A DNA stretch of 64,000 bases. Origin: Candidatus Palauibacter rhopaloidicola (GTDB taxonomy: Bacteria; Gemmatimonadota; Gemmatimonadetes; Palauibacterales; Palauibacteraceae). The stretch is taken from contig JAPPGH010000024.1 in NCBI GenBank assembly GCA_026914155.1, forward strand, positions 124,001-188,000, read 5' to 3'. The notes under the pieces are model-generated. The model had not been told where the DNA came from. It saw nothing but the letters and a program-made list of their open reading frames with translations, and made no database searches. The position numbers and the translations under genes are program-made. Below, in pieces: positions 17,923 to 26,971 of the stretch (position 1 is its first letter; the number at the start of each line of letters is the position of its first letter).

Positions 17923-18492
17923 TCAGGGGTCCGGCCACACGGTCGGATCCCGCTCCATCTCCGGCTCCGGTTCGACGCCGAGCGCCTCGACCATGCGCAC
18001 GTAGTAGTTGAAGAAGCCGACGACCTCCGTCGCGGTCAGAATCTGCGCGTCGGTCCAGCCGACCTCCCGCAGCCCGTCGATGTCCCGCAGCGCCGTGGAG
18101 GTCGGCTCGCGCGTGATCGCCACCGCGTAGTCCATCAGCCGGCGCGTCTTCGCGTCGAGCCCCGCCGTCCGATAGTCGATCCGGATCGCGCGGGCCAGCT
18201 CATCGTCCCCGGTGGCCTGACGGAGATCCTCTCCGTGCGCCTCCGTTCAGTAGAAGCAGTCGAGTTCGCGCGAGGTCACGGTCGCGAGCATCTCCCGCAC
18301 GTCCCACCCCAGCGGTCCCGGCGCCAGCATCAACGCTTCGTAGAGCCGGATCGAGGCACGCATGACGGGCGGGTTCAGGCTCTGGATGCCGATCACGTTG
18401 AACACGCGCCCCGCGCGGCGGACGGCCTTTTCGTACTCGCGGGCGAGGAGCCCGTCCGCTTCGTCGGGAGCTACCGTCTCGATATGCGGCAT
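17923..18492 (-). CDS. AhpD-like/peroxidase-related enzyme; probable selenoprotein (in-frame TGA at 18249..18247 read as Sec, CxxU)
   Basis: ORFs 18247..18492 and 17923..18135 are in the same frame. Continuous read: ...VTSRELDCFY-U-TEAHGEDLRQATGDDELARAIRIDYRTAGLDAKTRRLMDYAVAITREPT..., matching the AhpD CxxCxxxH motif with TGA in place of the second Cys. GGAGG RBS before ATG (aggaggcaaaatgccgc). Confidence 0.85.
18220..18236 (-). promoter_or_regulatory. Candidate bacterial SECIS element
   Basis: Minus strand: TGA-ACGGAGGCGC-[ACGGAGA]-GGA-[TCTCCGT]. Perfect 7-bp stem, GGA loop starting with G, loop 18 nt after TGA. Confidence 0.78.
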
Positions 18493-18554
18493 TTTGCCTC
18501 CTGCAGGCGACGGATCCGGGGTTCAGAACCAGCTCGTCGGCGGGCACCCGCTCT

Positions 18555-19583
18555 TCAGCGTACGAGGAAGCCGTCCCGCCACGGATCCTCCGGATCGACG
18601 AGGAACTCGTGGCGGCCCGTAACCCAGGCCCGGCCGCCGACCTCCGGCACGACGGCCGCGTGGCCGCCGACTGTCGTCGTGTCGACGACGCGGCCGCTGA
18701 ACCGGCCGCCGATGATGCTCTCGACGATGATCTCCGAATCGCCGGAGTACTCCCCGCGCGCGTGAAGGATGGCGAGGCGGCCGCTCACGGCGGTCCCGGT
18801 CGGACTTCGGTCGAGTTCCCCGTCCGCGAAGATGCAGACGTGCCGCGAGTGGTGCGCGGCGTCGGCCGGCGCACCGGTGAACACCGTGCCGTAGAGAAAC
18901 CCGAGATCGGGATCGTCCGGATGCGCGATGTGACCCCCGGCGGACGAGGACACCGCCCGCGTGATCCGGCGCCCCGCGTCGATGAGGTCGGCGCCGCCGC
19001 CCGGGGTGAGCGAGAGCCCGAGCGCGTCCGCATCCACGTAGGCGTAGAAGGCCCCCCCGAAGGCGAGGTCGTATGACACCGTACCCAGCCCCTCGACCTC
19101 CACGGCCCGCCCCAGCGCGGGCGCGAAGGACGGCACGTTGAGGAACCGGACCTCGCGGACCCGCTCGCGATCCAGGATGGCGGTGGCGCGCACGAGCCCG
19201 GCGGGCGTGTCGATCGTCACGGGCCGCTCCCTGCCCGACCCGTCGACCCAGCCGGCTTCGACGGCGATCTTCGCCACGCCGATGATCCCGTGACCGCACA
19301 TCGTCGAGTAGCCCTCGTTGTGCATGAACAGGACGGAGAAGTCCGATCCGGGCCGCACGGGAGGCATCACGAGGCAGCCGTACATGTCGGCGTGCCCCCG
19401 CGGCTCCCACATCAGCGCGCGGCGGAGCTCGTCGTGTTCCGCCCGCGCGACGCGCCGCCGGGCGAGGACCGTGTCTCCCTCCAGCTCCGGGAAACCCGCC
19501 ACGATGACGCGCAGCGGCTCTCCCTCGGTGTGGGCGTCGATCGTCTCGATGCGAAGCCAGTGTTCGGGCGCGGTCCAGGTCAT
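18555..19583 (-). CDS. Proline racemase-family enzyme, probable trans-3-hydroxy-L-proline dehydratase
   Basis: MCGHGI catalytic Cys motif; second motif reads DRSPTGTA with Thr where racemase/epimerases have Cys, as in the dehydratase subgroup. Confidence 0.85.
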   Translation of the reverse strand: MTWTAPEHWLRIETIDAHTEGEPLRVIVAGFPELEGDTVLARRRVARAEHDELRRALMWEPRGHADMYGCLVMPPVRPGSDFSVLFMHNEGYSTMCGHGIIGVAKIAVEAGWVDGSGRERPVTIDTPAGLVRATAILDRERVREVRFLNVPSFAPALGRAVEVEGLGTVSYDLAFGGAFYAYVDADALGLSLTPGGGADLIDAGRRITRAVSSSAGGHIAHPDDPDLGFLYGTVFTGAPADAAHHSRHVCIFADGELDRSPTGTAVSGRLAILHARGEYSGDSEIIVESIIGGRFSGRVVDTTTVGGHAAVVPEVGGRAWVTGRHEFLVDPEDPWRDGFLVR

Positions 19584-19698
19584 GTGAACTCCTCGGTGAA
19601 GCAGTGGCCCCCGTCGACGGGATCGTCGTATGCTGGCGTCGCTGATCTTACGCCCCGCCGCCGAAGTCCGCTTCGGTGGCGGCTCGCCGCGCCGCACG

Positions 19699-20346
19699 AT
19701 GATCATCGCCAAGGGAGAAGGCATGAGACCGAGGGCTGTCGCCGCCGAACTCGTGGGCACGTTCGCGCTCGCACTTTCCGCCGTGATCTCCGTCAACAAC
19801 CCCGGTTTTCCTGTCCCGGCGCCGGCGATGGCCGGACTCACGCTTGGGGTCCTGGTTCACCTTCTCGGGCCTGTCTCGGGCTGCCTGCTCAACCCGGCGG
19901 TCACGATCGCCATCTGGTCAATCGGGAAGATCGAGGCGAAGGACGCCGGCCCGTTCATCGCGGCGCAGTTTGCGGGGGCCGGATTGGCCCTCGCCCTCGG
20001 AAGCGTCCTGTTCGCAGATCCGGTCCCGCTCCCCGTGGACGCGTCCGCCGGCACCGGCGTGGCCGAGATGCTGGGGGCTGCCCTCCTCGCCTTCGCGATC
20101 GGAGCCGTCTTCCTGGACCGCATCCCCGACCGGCTGACCGGCGCCGTCATCGGCGCGGCGCTCGTCGTGGGAATCTCGTGGGCCGCCCACGGATCGAACG
20201 GTGTTCTCAACCCGGCAGTCGCCCTCGGGATCGGGTCTTTCTCGCTCGCCTACGTTTGGGGGCCCGTCGTCGGCGCCCTGATCGGCGCACACCTGTCCCG
20301 GTACGTGTGTGACCCGGGCGGCCGGACGACACGCGTCGACGGCTAG
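19699..20346 (+). CDS. Aquaporin/MIP family channel
   Basis: Two NPA motifs: GCLLNPAVTIAIW and GVLNPAVALGIG; six hydrophobic helices. Start could be elsewhere between 19630 and 19723. Confidence 0.85.
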   Translation: MIIAKGEGMRPRAVAAELVGTFALALSAVISVNNPGFPVPAPAMAGLTLGVLVHLLGPVSGCLLNPAVTIAIWSIGKIEAKDAGPFIAAQFAGAGLALALGSVLFADPVPLPVDASAGTGVAEMLGAALLAFAIGAVFLDRIPDRLTGAVIGAALVVGISWAAHGSNGVLNPAVALGIGSFSLAYVWGPVVGALIGAHLSRYVCDPGGRTTRVDG

Positions 20347-20744
20347 CGGTCGGAGAGGTCTTCGCCCTCGGGCGGGTCCGGTGCCTCGCCATCCGCGAGA
20401 CCTCGGTAGAAGGTGAGCCCGTTCATGTCGAGGTCGTAGAAGGCGAATTCGCGCGTGCCCCAGGGCGTCCGCCGCAGGGCCGTGCGCTCGTGGAAGACCC
20501 CCTGTTCGCGGTATTCGTCGAACAGGTCCTCGACCGCGGGCACGACGAAGCGAAGCATGGGCCGCTCTACGCGGGACCACTCCTCCGCATCGTGCCACTG
20601 GATGTGCAACTCGATCCCGTCCCGTCTCACGCCGGCGTACCCCGGATCGCGCGTCGAATCGGCGAAGGCGAGTTCGAAGCCGAGCCGTCCGACGTAGAAA
20701 CCGATCGCCGCGGCGACATCCCGCGACGGAAGCACGGGCTGCAC
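20343..20744 (-). CDS. VOC (glyoxalase/bleomycin-resistance) family protein
   Basis: QPVLPSRDVAAAIGFYVGRLGFELAFAD...TPWGTREFAFYDLDMNGLTFYRGL. Upstream ORF extension overlaps korB; GTG start inferred. Confidence 0.82.
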   Translation of the reverse strand: MQPVLPSRDVAAAIGFYVGRLGFELAFADSTRDPGYAGVRRDGIELHIQWHDAEEWSRVERPMLRFVVPAVEDLFDEYREQGVFHERTALRRTPWGTREFAFYDLDMNGLTFYRGLADGEAPDPPEGEDLSDR

Positions 20745-20776
20745 GGCCTCGAGGCGGGCCGCCCTCTCCCCGGCCG

Positions 20777-21850
20777 CTATCGGTAGTTCTCCATCAGGGC
20801 GTCCAGCGCCTCCGCTCCCGGGCACAGCTCCTCGAAGGGGAAGTTCCACAGCGGCCGGTCGACCGTCCCCAGCACGTCGTGCAGATCCCTCGACTCCGGG
20901 TCCACGTAGAGGAGACCGGTCGGAACCTCGCCCGCGTTCTGGCGTTCGCGCAGGTAGCCGTACACGGCGTCCCTGTCGGTCGCGTCGTAGTCGCCCTCCA
21001 CCTGCCGGAACCGGATCACGCTGCCGTCGTGCATGCGGACGTCGCGCACATCGGCGGACCCTATGTCGGCCGTGATTTCATCCGCCGGGGGGACGAAGTC
21101 CTTCGGAGCCACGAACGCGGCCTCGACCGCCTCGCGGAAGTGCTCGCGCGTGTAGGCGTAGCTCTTCGTCGACCCCACATGGTCGTTGAAGGTCACGCAC
21201 GGAGAGATGACATCGACGAGCGCCAGACCCGGGTGCCGGATGCCCGCCTTGATGATGGGGACGAGCTGGTTCTTGTCGCCGGAGAAGCCGCGGGCCACGA
21301 AGGTCGCGCCGATCGAGAGTCCGAGCAGAACCGGATCGATGGGGGGCTGTTCGTTCGGGACGCCCCGCTTCGACTTCGAGCCCATGTCGGCCGAGGCCGA
21401 GAACTGGCCCTTCGTCAGGCCGTACACCCCGTTGTTCTCGATGATGTAGAGGAGATTGAGATTGCGCCGCACCGCGTGGCAGAGTTGCCCGAGTCCGATC
21501 GAGAGCGAGTCCCCGTCTCCGGAGACGCCGATATAGACGAGGTCGCGGTTCGCGGCGTTCGCCCCGCTCGCCACCGACGGCATCCGCCCGTGCACGCTGT
21601 TGAAGCCGTGGCTTTCGGACATGAAGTAGGCGGTCGTCTTCGACGAGCAGCCGATCCCGCTCATCTTGGCCGCCCGATGGGTCGGGATCGCGAGTTCCCA
21701 CGCCGCCTCGATCAGCGCCGCGGTGACGGAATCGTGGCCGCACCCCGCGCACAGCGTGGACATCACGCCCTCGTAGTCGCGGCGCGTGAGCCCCAGTTCG
21801 TTCTTCTCCAGACTCGGATGAAAGACCCGCGGCTTGGCGATGTACGTCAT
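20777..21850 (-). CDS. korB: 2-oxoacid:ferredoxin oxidoreductase, beta subunit
   Basis: STLCAGCGHDSVTAALIEAAWEL, KMSGIGCSSKTTAYFM, VSGDGDSLSIGLGQLCHAVRRN (TPP/Fe-S beta subunit). Confidence 0.92.
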   Translation of the reverse strand: MTYIAKPRVFHPSLEKNELGLTRRDYEGVMSTLCAGCGHDSVTAALIEAAWELAIPTHRAAKMSGIGCSSKTTAYFMSESHGFNSVHGRMPSVASGANAANRDLVYIGVSGDGDSLSIGLGQLCHAVRRNLNLLYIIENNGVYGLTKGQFSASADMGSKSKRGVPNEQPPIDPVLLGLSIGATFVARGFSGDKNQLVPIIKAGIRHPGLALVDVISPCVTFNDHVGSTKSYAYTREHFREAVEAAFVAPKDFVPPADEITADIGSADVRDVRMHDGSVIRFRQVEGDYDATDRDAVYGYLRERQNAGEVPTGLLYVDPESRDLHDVLGTVDRPLWNFPFEELCPGAEALDALMENYR

Positions 21851-23691
21851 GCACCCACTCCTTCGGCGGTCTCCGCCGCGACGCCGAGGCGATCCTTCAC
21901 GCCCGCGATGACGTGGCGTGCGCTCAGCGGGAGCCCTCCGTAGCGGAGGACCGAGGTCAGCCGTTCCTTCGAGGCCGGCGTCTCCAGCGTGAGGAGCGAC
22001 TTCAACTGCGCGTCCCGGTTCTGTTCGATGACGATGTTGAGGTCGTGGGCCTCGATGAAGCGTCCGACCTCGGCCGCGAAGGGAAACCCCCGGATCCGCA
22101 TGTAGTCGAGGCGGAGCCCGTCCTCCGCCTCCATGCGCTCGATGGCCTCGCGCACCGCGCCGTCGCAGGCGCCCAGCGTGATGAGTCCGTACCGCGCGTC
22201 CGGCCGCGAGCGGATCTCCGGGGGAGGCACCGCCTCCGCCGCACGGTCGATCTTCTCGGCGATGCGGTCGATGACCTCCTGGTATTCGTCCGGGTCCTCC
22301 GTGTACTTGCCGTATTTCGTGTGGCCGGAGCCGCGCGTGAAGTAGGCGCCCTTCGGATCCTCCCCCGGAATCGTACGATACGGGATCCCGTCACCGTCCA
22401 CGTCCAGGTACCGGTAGAAGGTCTCGACTTCCGCGAGCGCCTCCGCGTCGAGCACCTTGCCGCGATCCGGACTGTACCCGTCGTCCCACCGGAAGCGGGG
22501 CACGACCCAGTCGTTCATCCCGATGTCGAGGTCGGAGAGCACGAATACGGGCGTCTGGAAGCGTTCCGCGAGATCGAACGCCTGCACGCTGAACTCGAAG
22601 CACTCCGCAGGATCCTTCGGGTAGAGGCAGAGGTGCTTCGTGTCGCCGTGCGAGGCGTAGGCGCAGAGGAGGATGTCGCCCTGCTGGGTGCGCGTCGGCA
22701 TCCCGGTCGACGGGCCGACGCGCTCGACGTCGAAGAACACACAGGGGACTTCGGCGTAGTACGCGAGCCCGATGAACTCCGTCATGAGCGAGATGCCCGC
22801 CCCGCTCGTGGCCGTGAAGGCGCGGGCTCCGGCCCACCCCGCGCCGATCGCGATGCCGGCCGCCGCCAGTTCGTCCTCCGCCTGCAGGATCGCCGCCTTG
22901 CTCCGCCCTGTCTCCTCCTCCACGCGCAGACGCCGGCAATAGGCCGTGAAGGCGTCCACCAGCGACGTCGAGGGTGTGATCGGATACCAGGCCGCGACCG
23001 TCGCGCCCGCATAGACGCAACCGAGCGCCGCCGCCGTGTTCCCGTCGATCAGAATCGATTCCCGCGTGGCATCCATGCCCTCAAGCCGGATCGGCAGGGG
23101 GCACTCGAAGTTCTCGGCCGCATAGTCGTAGCCGAGCCGGATCGCCTTGAAGTTTGCATCGAGGAGATGACGCTTCCTCTCGCCGAAGGTCTCCTCGAGC
23201 AGTCCCCGGATCACATCCATGTCGATGTCGAGGAGGGCGGCGAGCGCGCCCGTGTAGGCGATGTTCTTCATCAGGATGCGCGTGCGCCCGCCGTCGAAGC
23301 TCTTCACGCACATCTCGGCCAGCGGGACGCCGAGGAACGTCACCTCGTCGCGCCGCAGCGTATCCGCCATGGGCCAGCTCGAGTCGTACAGCAGCCAGCC
23401 GCCGGGGACGAGTTCCTCGATGTCCTGGGCGTAGGTCTCCGGGTTCATCGCCACGATGAGGTCGAAGTCCGGCGTGCGCGCGACGTGGCCCGACCGGTTC
23501 ACGCGGATCTCGTACCAGGTGGGAAGGCCCTGGATGTTCGAGGGGAAGACGTTCTTCCCGGACACCGGGACCCCCATCCGGAAGATCGACTGCATGATGA
23601 GGCCGTTGGCGCTCGCGGAGCCGGTGCCGTTCACGGTGCCGATCTTGAGCGCGAAGTCGTTCACGCGGTCCGTCTTCCTGTCGGCCTTCAT
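21847..23691 (-). CDS. korA: 2-oxoacid:acceptor oxidoreductase, alpha (alpha/gamma fused) subunit
   Basis: INDFALKIGTVNGTGSASANGLIMQSIFRMGVPVSGKNVFPSNIQGLPTWYEIRV; AWYPITPSTSLVDAF; GYSPDRGKVL. ATGA-type overlap with the beta subunit. Confidence 0.92.
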   Translation of the reverse strand: MKADRKTDRVNDFALKIGTVNGTGSASANGLIMQSIFRMGVPVSGKNVFPSNIQGLPTWYEIRVNRSGHVARTPDFDLIVAMNPETYAQDIEELVPGGWLLYDSSWPMADTLRRDEVTFLGVPLAEMCVKSFDGGRTRILMKNIAYTGALAALLDIDMDVIRGLLEETFGERKRHLLDANFKAIRLGYDYAAENFECPLPIRLEGMDATRESILIDGNTAAALGCVYAGATVAAWYPITPSTSLVDAFTAYCRRLRVEEETGRSKAAILQAEDELAAAGIAIGAGWAGARAFTATSGAGISLMTEFIGLAYYAEVPCVFFDVERVGPSTGMPTRTQQGDILLCAYASHGDTKHLCLYPKDPAECFEFSVQAFDLAERFQTPVFVLSDLDIGMNDWVVPRFRWDDGYSPDRGKVLDAEALAEVETFYRYLDVDGDGIPYRTIPGEDPKGAYFTRGSGHTKYGKYTEDPDEYQEVIDRIAEKIDRAAEAVPPPEIRSRPDARYGLITLGACDGAVREAIERMEAEDGLRLDYMRIRGFPFAAEVGRFIEAHDLNIVIEQNRDAQLKSLLTLETPASKERLTSVLRYGGLPLSARHVIAGVKDRLGVAAETAEGVGA

Positions 23692-23715
23692 GTCGGCTTC
23701 ATGTCGGCCATTCCG

Positions 23716-25554
23716 TCAGGGAGCCACCGAAACGAAGCCGCCCGGCGCCATCTCCTCGATTCCCATCCCCGAGTAGGGATGGTCCGCGTCCTGTCCCGCG
23801 TACGGCTTGAGCAGGTCGAAGGTCCGCATGTCCCAGGCCGCCGTCGGACAGCGCTCCGCGCACAGCCCGCAGTGGATGCAGAGGTCCTCGTCCTTCACCA
23901 TGACGCGCGCCGTCTGCGGCAGCGCCTCGGAGACGTAGATGTCCTGCTCCGTGTTCTCGGCGGGCGCCAGCAGCCGCGTGCGGAGATCCGCTTCTTCCCC
24001 GTTGTGCGTGATCGTGAGACAACTGAGGGGACAGATGTCGATGCAGGCGTCGCACTCGATGCACAGGCTCCCCGTGAAGTGCGTCTGAATGTCGCAGTTC
24101 AGGCAGCGCTCGACCTCGGTCAGCGTCTGCTCGAGGTCGAACCCCTCCTCGACTTCCGTCTCGATGCTCTGGAGGCGCTGCTCCAGGCGGACGTGCCGCA
24201 TCTTCCGCCGGGCCGCGTACTCGTAGTCGTTCGAGTAGCTCCACTCGTGGAGCCCCATCTTGGCGCTCACGAGGTTCATGTGCTCGGGCGGACGCTTGCG
24301 GATGTCCTCGCCGCTGCAGTAGGCGTGGATGGAGATCGCCGCCTGATGCCCGTGCTCGGCCGCCCAGATGATGTTCTCGGGGCCCCACGCCGCGTCGCCG
24401 CCGAAGAAGACGCCCTCGCGCGTCGACATGAACGTCGTGCGGTCAACGACCGCTTCTCGCCACTTGTTGAACTCGATCCCCGCATCGTCCTCGATCCAGG
24501 GGAAGGCGGTCTCCTGCCCGATGGCGAGGATGACGGCCTCCGCCGGGAAGAACGCTTCGTCGAGCTTCGTCGCGACGAGCCGTCCCTGGTCGTTCTCGTG
24601 CCACTCCACGATGTCGAAGTTCATCCCCCTGAGGACGCCGTCCTCGACGACGAACTCCGTGGGCGAGTGGTTCTCGACGATGTCGACGAGTTCTTCTTCT
24701 GCGTCCTCCAGCTCCCAGGGGGAGGCCTTGAAGTACGGCTTCGACTTGCGGGCCATGACCTTGACGTTCGTTCCGCCGATCCGCTTCGAGGTGCGGCAGC
24801 AGTCCATCGCGGTGTTCCCGACCCCGATGACGAGCACGTTCTCCTCGATCGAGTTCGTGTGCCCGAAGGCGACGGATTCCAGCCAGTCGATGCCGATGTA
24901 GATGTGGTCCGTGTCGTACCGGCCCGGGAGGCGCAGTTCCTTGCCGCGCGGCGCGCCGGAACCGACGAAGACGGCGTCGAACTCCTGCTCCAGCAGCCAC
25001 TTCATGCTTTCGACGGGCGCGTTGTAGCGAATGTCCACGCCCATGTCGAGGATGTAGTCGATCTCCTCCCACAGCACCTCGGGGGGCAGGCGGAACTGTG
25101 GAATGTTCGTCCACATGAGGCCGCCGGGCCGGTCGTTCTTCTCGAAGATCGTGACCTCGTAGCCGAGGGGCATGAGGTCGCGGGCGACGGTCAGCGACGC
25201 GGGGCCCGAGCCCACGCAGGCGATCCTCTTCCCGTTCTTCTGCTTCGGGATCTCCGGGAAGCGGGGCGTGATGTCGCCCCTGAGGTCGGCGGCGACGCGC
25301 TTGAGGCGACAGATCGCGACCGGCTTCTCCTCGACTCTCACGCGCCGGCATGCGGGCTCGCAGGGGCGGTCGCACGTCCGGCCGAGGATGCCCGGAAAGA
25401 CGTTCGACTCCCAGTTGAGCATGTAGGCGTCGTCGTACCGTTCCTGGGCGATGAGCCGGATGTAGCCCGGTACGTTGGTGTGGGCCGGGCAGGCCCACTG
25501 GCAATCCACGACTTTGTGGTAGTAGTCGGGATTCTCGACGTTCGTTGGCTCCAC
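23716..25554 (-). CDS. GltD-like FAD/NAD(P) oxidoreductase with C-terminal 2x[4Fe-4S] domain (electron-transfer partner of KorAB)
   Basis: N-terminal CDRPCEPACRR, ACVGSGPASLTVARDL, ILAIGQETAFPW; C-terminal CIECDACIDICPLSC and CIHCGLCAERCP. Confidence 0.88.
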   Translation of the reverse strand: MEPTNVENPDYYHKVVDCQWACPAHTNVPGYIRLIAQERYDDAYMLNWESNVFPGILGRTCDRPCEPACRRVRVEEKPVAICRLKRVAADLRGDITPRFPEIPKQKNGKRIACVGSGPASLTVARDLMPLGYEVTIFEKNDRPGGLMWTNIPQFRLPPEVLWEEIDYILDMGVDIRYNAPVESMKWLLEQEFDAVFVGSGAPRGKELRLPGRYDTDHIYIGIDWLESVAFGHTNSIEENVLVIGVGNTAMDCCRTSKRIGGTNVKVMARKSKPYFKASPWELEDAEEELVDIVENHSPTEFVVEDGVLRGMNFDIVEWHENDQGRLVATKLDEAFFPAEAVILAIGQETAFPWIEDDAGIEFNKWREAVVDRTTFMSTREGVFFGGDAAWGPENIIWAAEHGHQAAISIHAYCSGEDIRKRPPEHMNLVSAKMGLHEWSYSNDYEYAARRKMRHVRLEQRLQSIETEVEEGFDLEQTLTEVERCLNCDIQTHFTGSLCIECDACIDICPLSCLTITHNGEEADLRTRLLAPAENTEQDIYVSEALPQTARVMVKDEDLCIHCGLCAERCPTAAWDMRTFDLLKPYAGQDADHPYSGMGIEEMAPGGFVSVAP

Positions 25555-25726
25555 CGTCTCTCCTCGGGCCGACCCCGCCCGACAGGCCCCACGGCTCCCC
25601 GAACCGTGAGTCGCTTGGTGAGATAACCGCCCGCAATCCTAGGGGACGAGGGGAGTTGTCGCCAGTTTTTCGGGTGCCGGCGGCCAGCTCGTTGCTGCGG
25701 CGGCCGGAGCCGCGGAAGTTGAGCCG

Positions 25727-26971
25727 ATGGAAAAACAACCCGTGCACACCGTGGCCGGCGGGGCTCACCTCTTCCGACGAGATACGGCGGCCAAGCTCGG
25801 ACGGATCGCCGGACGCTACCTGGACCGGTACGCGCCGGACCCGGCCGCTCTGCGGGAGGCCCTCGGAAATCGCCTTCCCCCCGGGACCGCGGAAGCGGTG
25901 CGCCGGCGAGTGCGCGCCAAGCTCGAGCGGGAGCCGGTCGAGTGCTTTCTGATCGACTTCGAGGATGGATTCGGCGTCCGGTCCGAGGCGGAGGAAGATG
26001 AGGCGGCGGCCACGGCGGCAAGGGAGGTCGCGGCGGGGGCCGTGGCCGACAGTCTCCCGCCCTCGCTTGGCATCCGCATCAAGTCGCTGGATGAGATCAC
26101 CGGCGGACGGGCGTTGCGCACGCTCGAACTCTTCCTTGCCGCGTTCGCGCGAACCGGGCGCGACCTGCCGGACGGGTTCACGGTGCTCCTTCCCAAGATC
26201 ATCGCGGCCGGGCAGGTGGAACGGCTCTCGGAGACGCTGAGTCGGCTCGAGACGACGCTCGGCCTGCCGGAGGAGCGTGTGGCGATCGACCTCATGATCG
26301 AGACGCCGCAGTCGCTCGTGGCGCCGGATGGACGGATCGCCGTGCCGGAGCTTGTCGCGGCGGCGGGCGGGCGGTGCCGCACCGTGCATCTCGGAGCGTA
26401 CGACCTCACGGGCGCCGTGGCGGTCGCGGCGGAGGACCAGACGCTGGGGCACCCGCTGTGCGACGTGGCGAGGCAGCTCCTCCAGCTCTCGCTCGCCGGG
26501 ACCGGTGTCCAGCTTTCGGATGGGGCGACGAATGTGCTGCCCGTCGAACCGCATCGCGGAGAGACGGCGCTCTCGCCGGCCGAGCGGGTGGAGAACCTGG
26601 CGGTCGTACACGGCGCATGGCGCCTGCACTACTCCGATGTTCGGCGGTCTCTGAGCCAGGGGTTCTACCAGGGCTGGGACCTCCACCCCGCACAGCTCGT
26701 CTCCCGCTACGCGGCCGTATTCTCGTTCTTTCTCGAGGGTCTGGACGCGGCGGCGAGCCGGCTCGACCGGTTCGTGACCGCTGCGGGGCAGGCCGTCCTC
26801 ACGGGGTCGGTGTTCGACGACGAAGCCTCGGGCCAGGGCCTTCTGAACTTCTTCCTCCGAGGGCTCGCCAGCGGCGCCCTGACGGCGGAGGAGGCGGCCC
26901 GCTCCGGTCTCACCGCCGAGGAACTCGAAACCCGGTCGTTCCGCGCGATCCTCGAGCGGCGCCGCGGGTGA
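25727..26971 (+). CDS. CitE/HpcH-like aldolase family protein
   Basis: FLIDFEDGFGVRSEAEEDE, LGIRIKS, FTVLLPKI, DLMIETPQSL, GAYDLTGA: PEP/pyruvate-barrel CitE-like pattern. Confidence 0.72.
   Translation: MEKQPVHTVAGGAHLFRRDTAAKLGRIAGRYLDRYAPDPAALREALGNRLPPGTAEAVRRRVRAKLEREPVECFLIDFEDGFGVRSEAEEDEAAATAAREVAAGAVADSLPPSLGIRIKSLDEITGGRALRTLELFLAAFARTGRDLPDGFTVLLPKIIAAGQVERLSETLSRLETTLGLPEERVAIDLMIETPQSLVAPDGRIAVPELVAAAGGRCRTVHLGAYDLTGAVAVAAEDQTLGHPLCDVARQLLQLSLAGTGVQLSDGATNVLPVEPHRGETALSPAERVENLAVVHGAWRLHYSDVRRSLSQGFYQGWDLHPAQLVSRYAAVFSFFLEGLDAAASRLDRFVTAAGQAVLTGSVFDDEASGQGLLNFFLRGLASGALTAEEAARSGLTAEELETRSFRAILERRRG

Noticed and set aside
17923-18492. Interpretation of the AhpD-like gene as a pseudogene with a nonsense mutation
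   Set aside because: There is only one stop. It is TGA, exactly at the redox Cys position, with intact conserved sequence on both sides and a correctly spaced hairpin. Sec decoding explains this better, although the genome must be checked for sel genes.
21913-25626. 1237-aa plus-strand ORF
   Set aside because: Antisense shadow of korA and the GltD-like gene; Arg/Asp/Val-rich composition and no recognisable motif. High-GC artefact.
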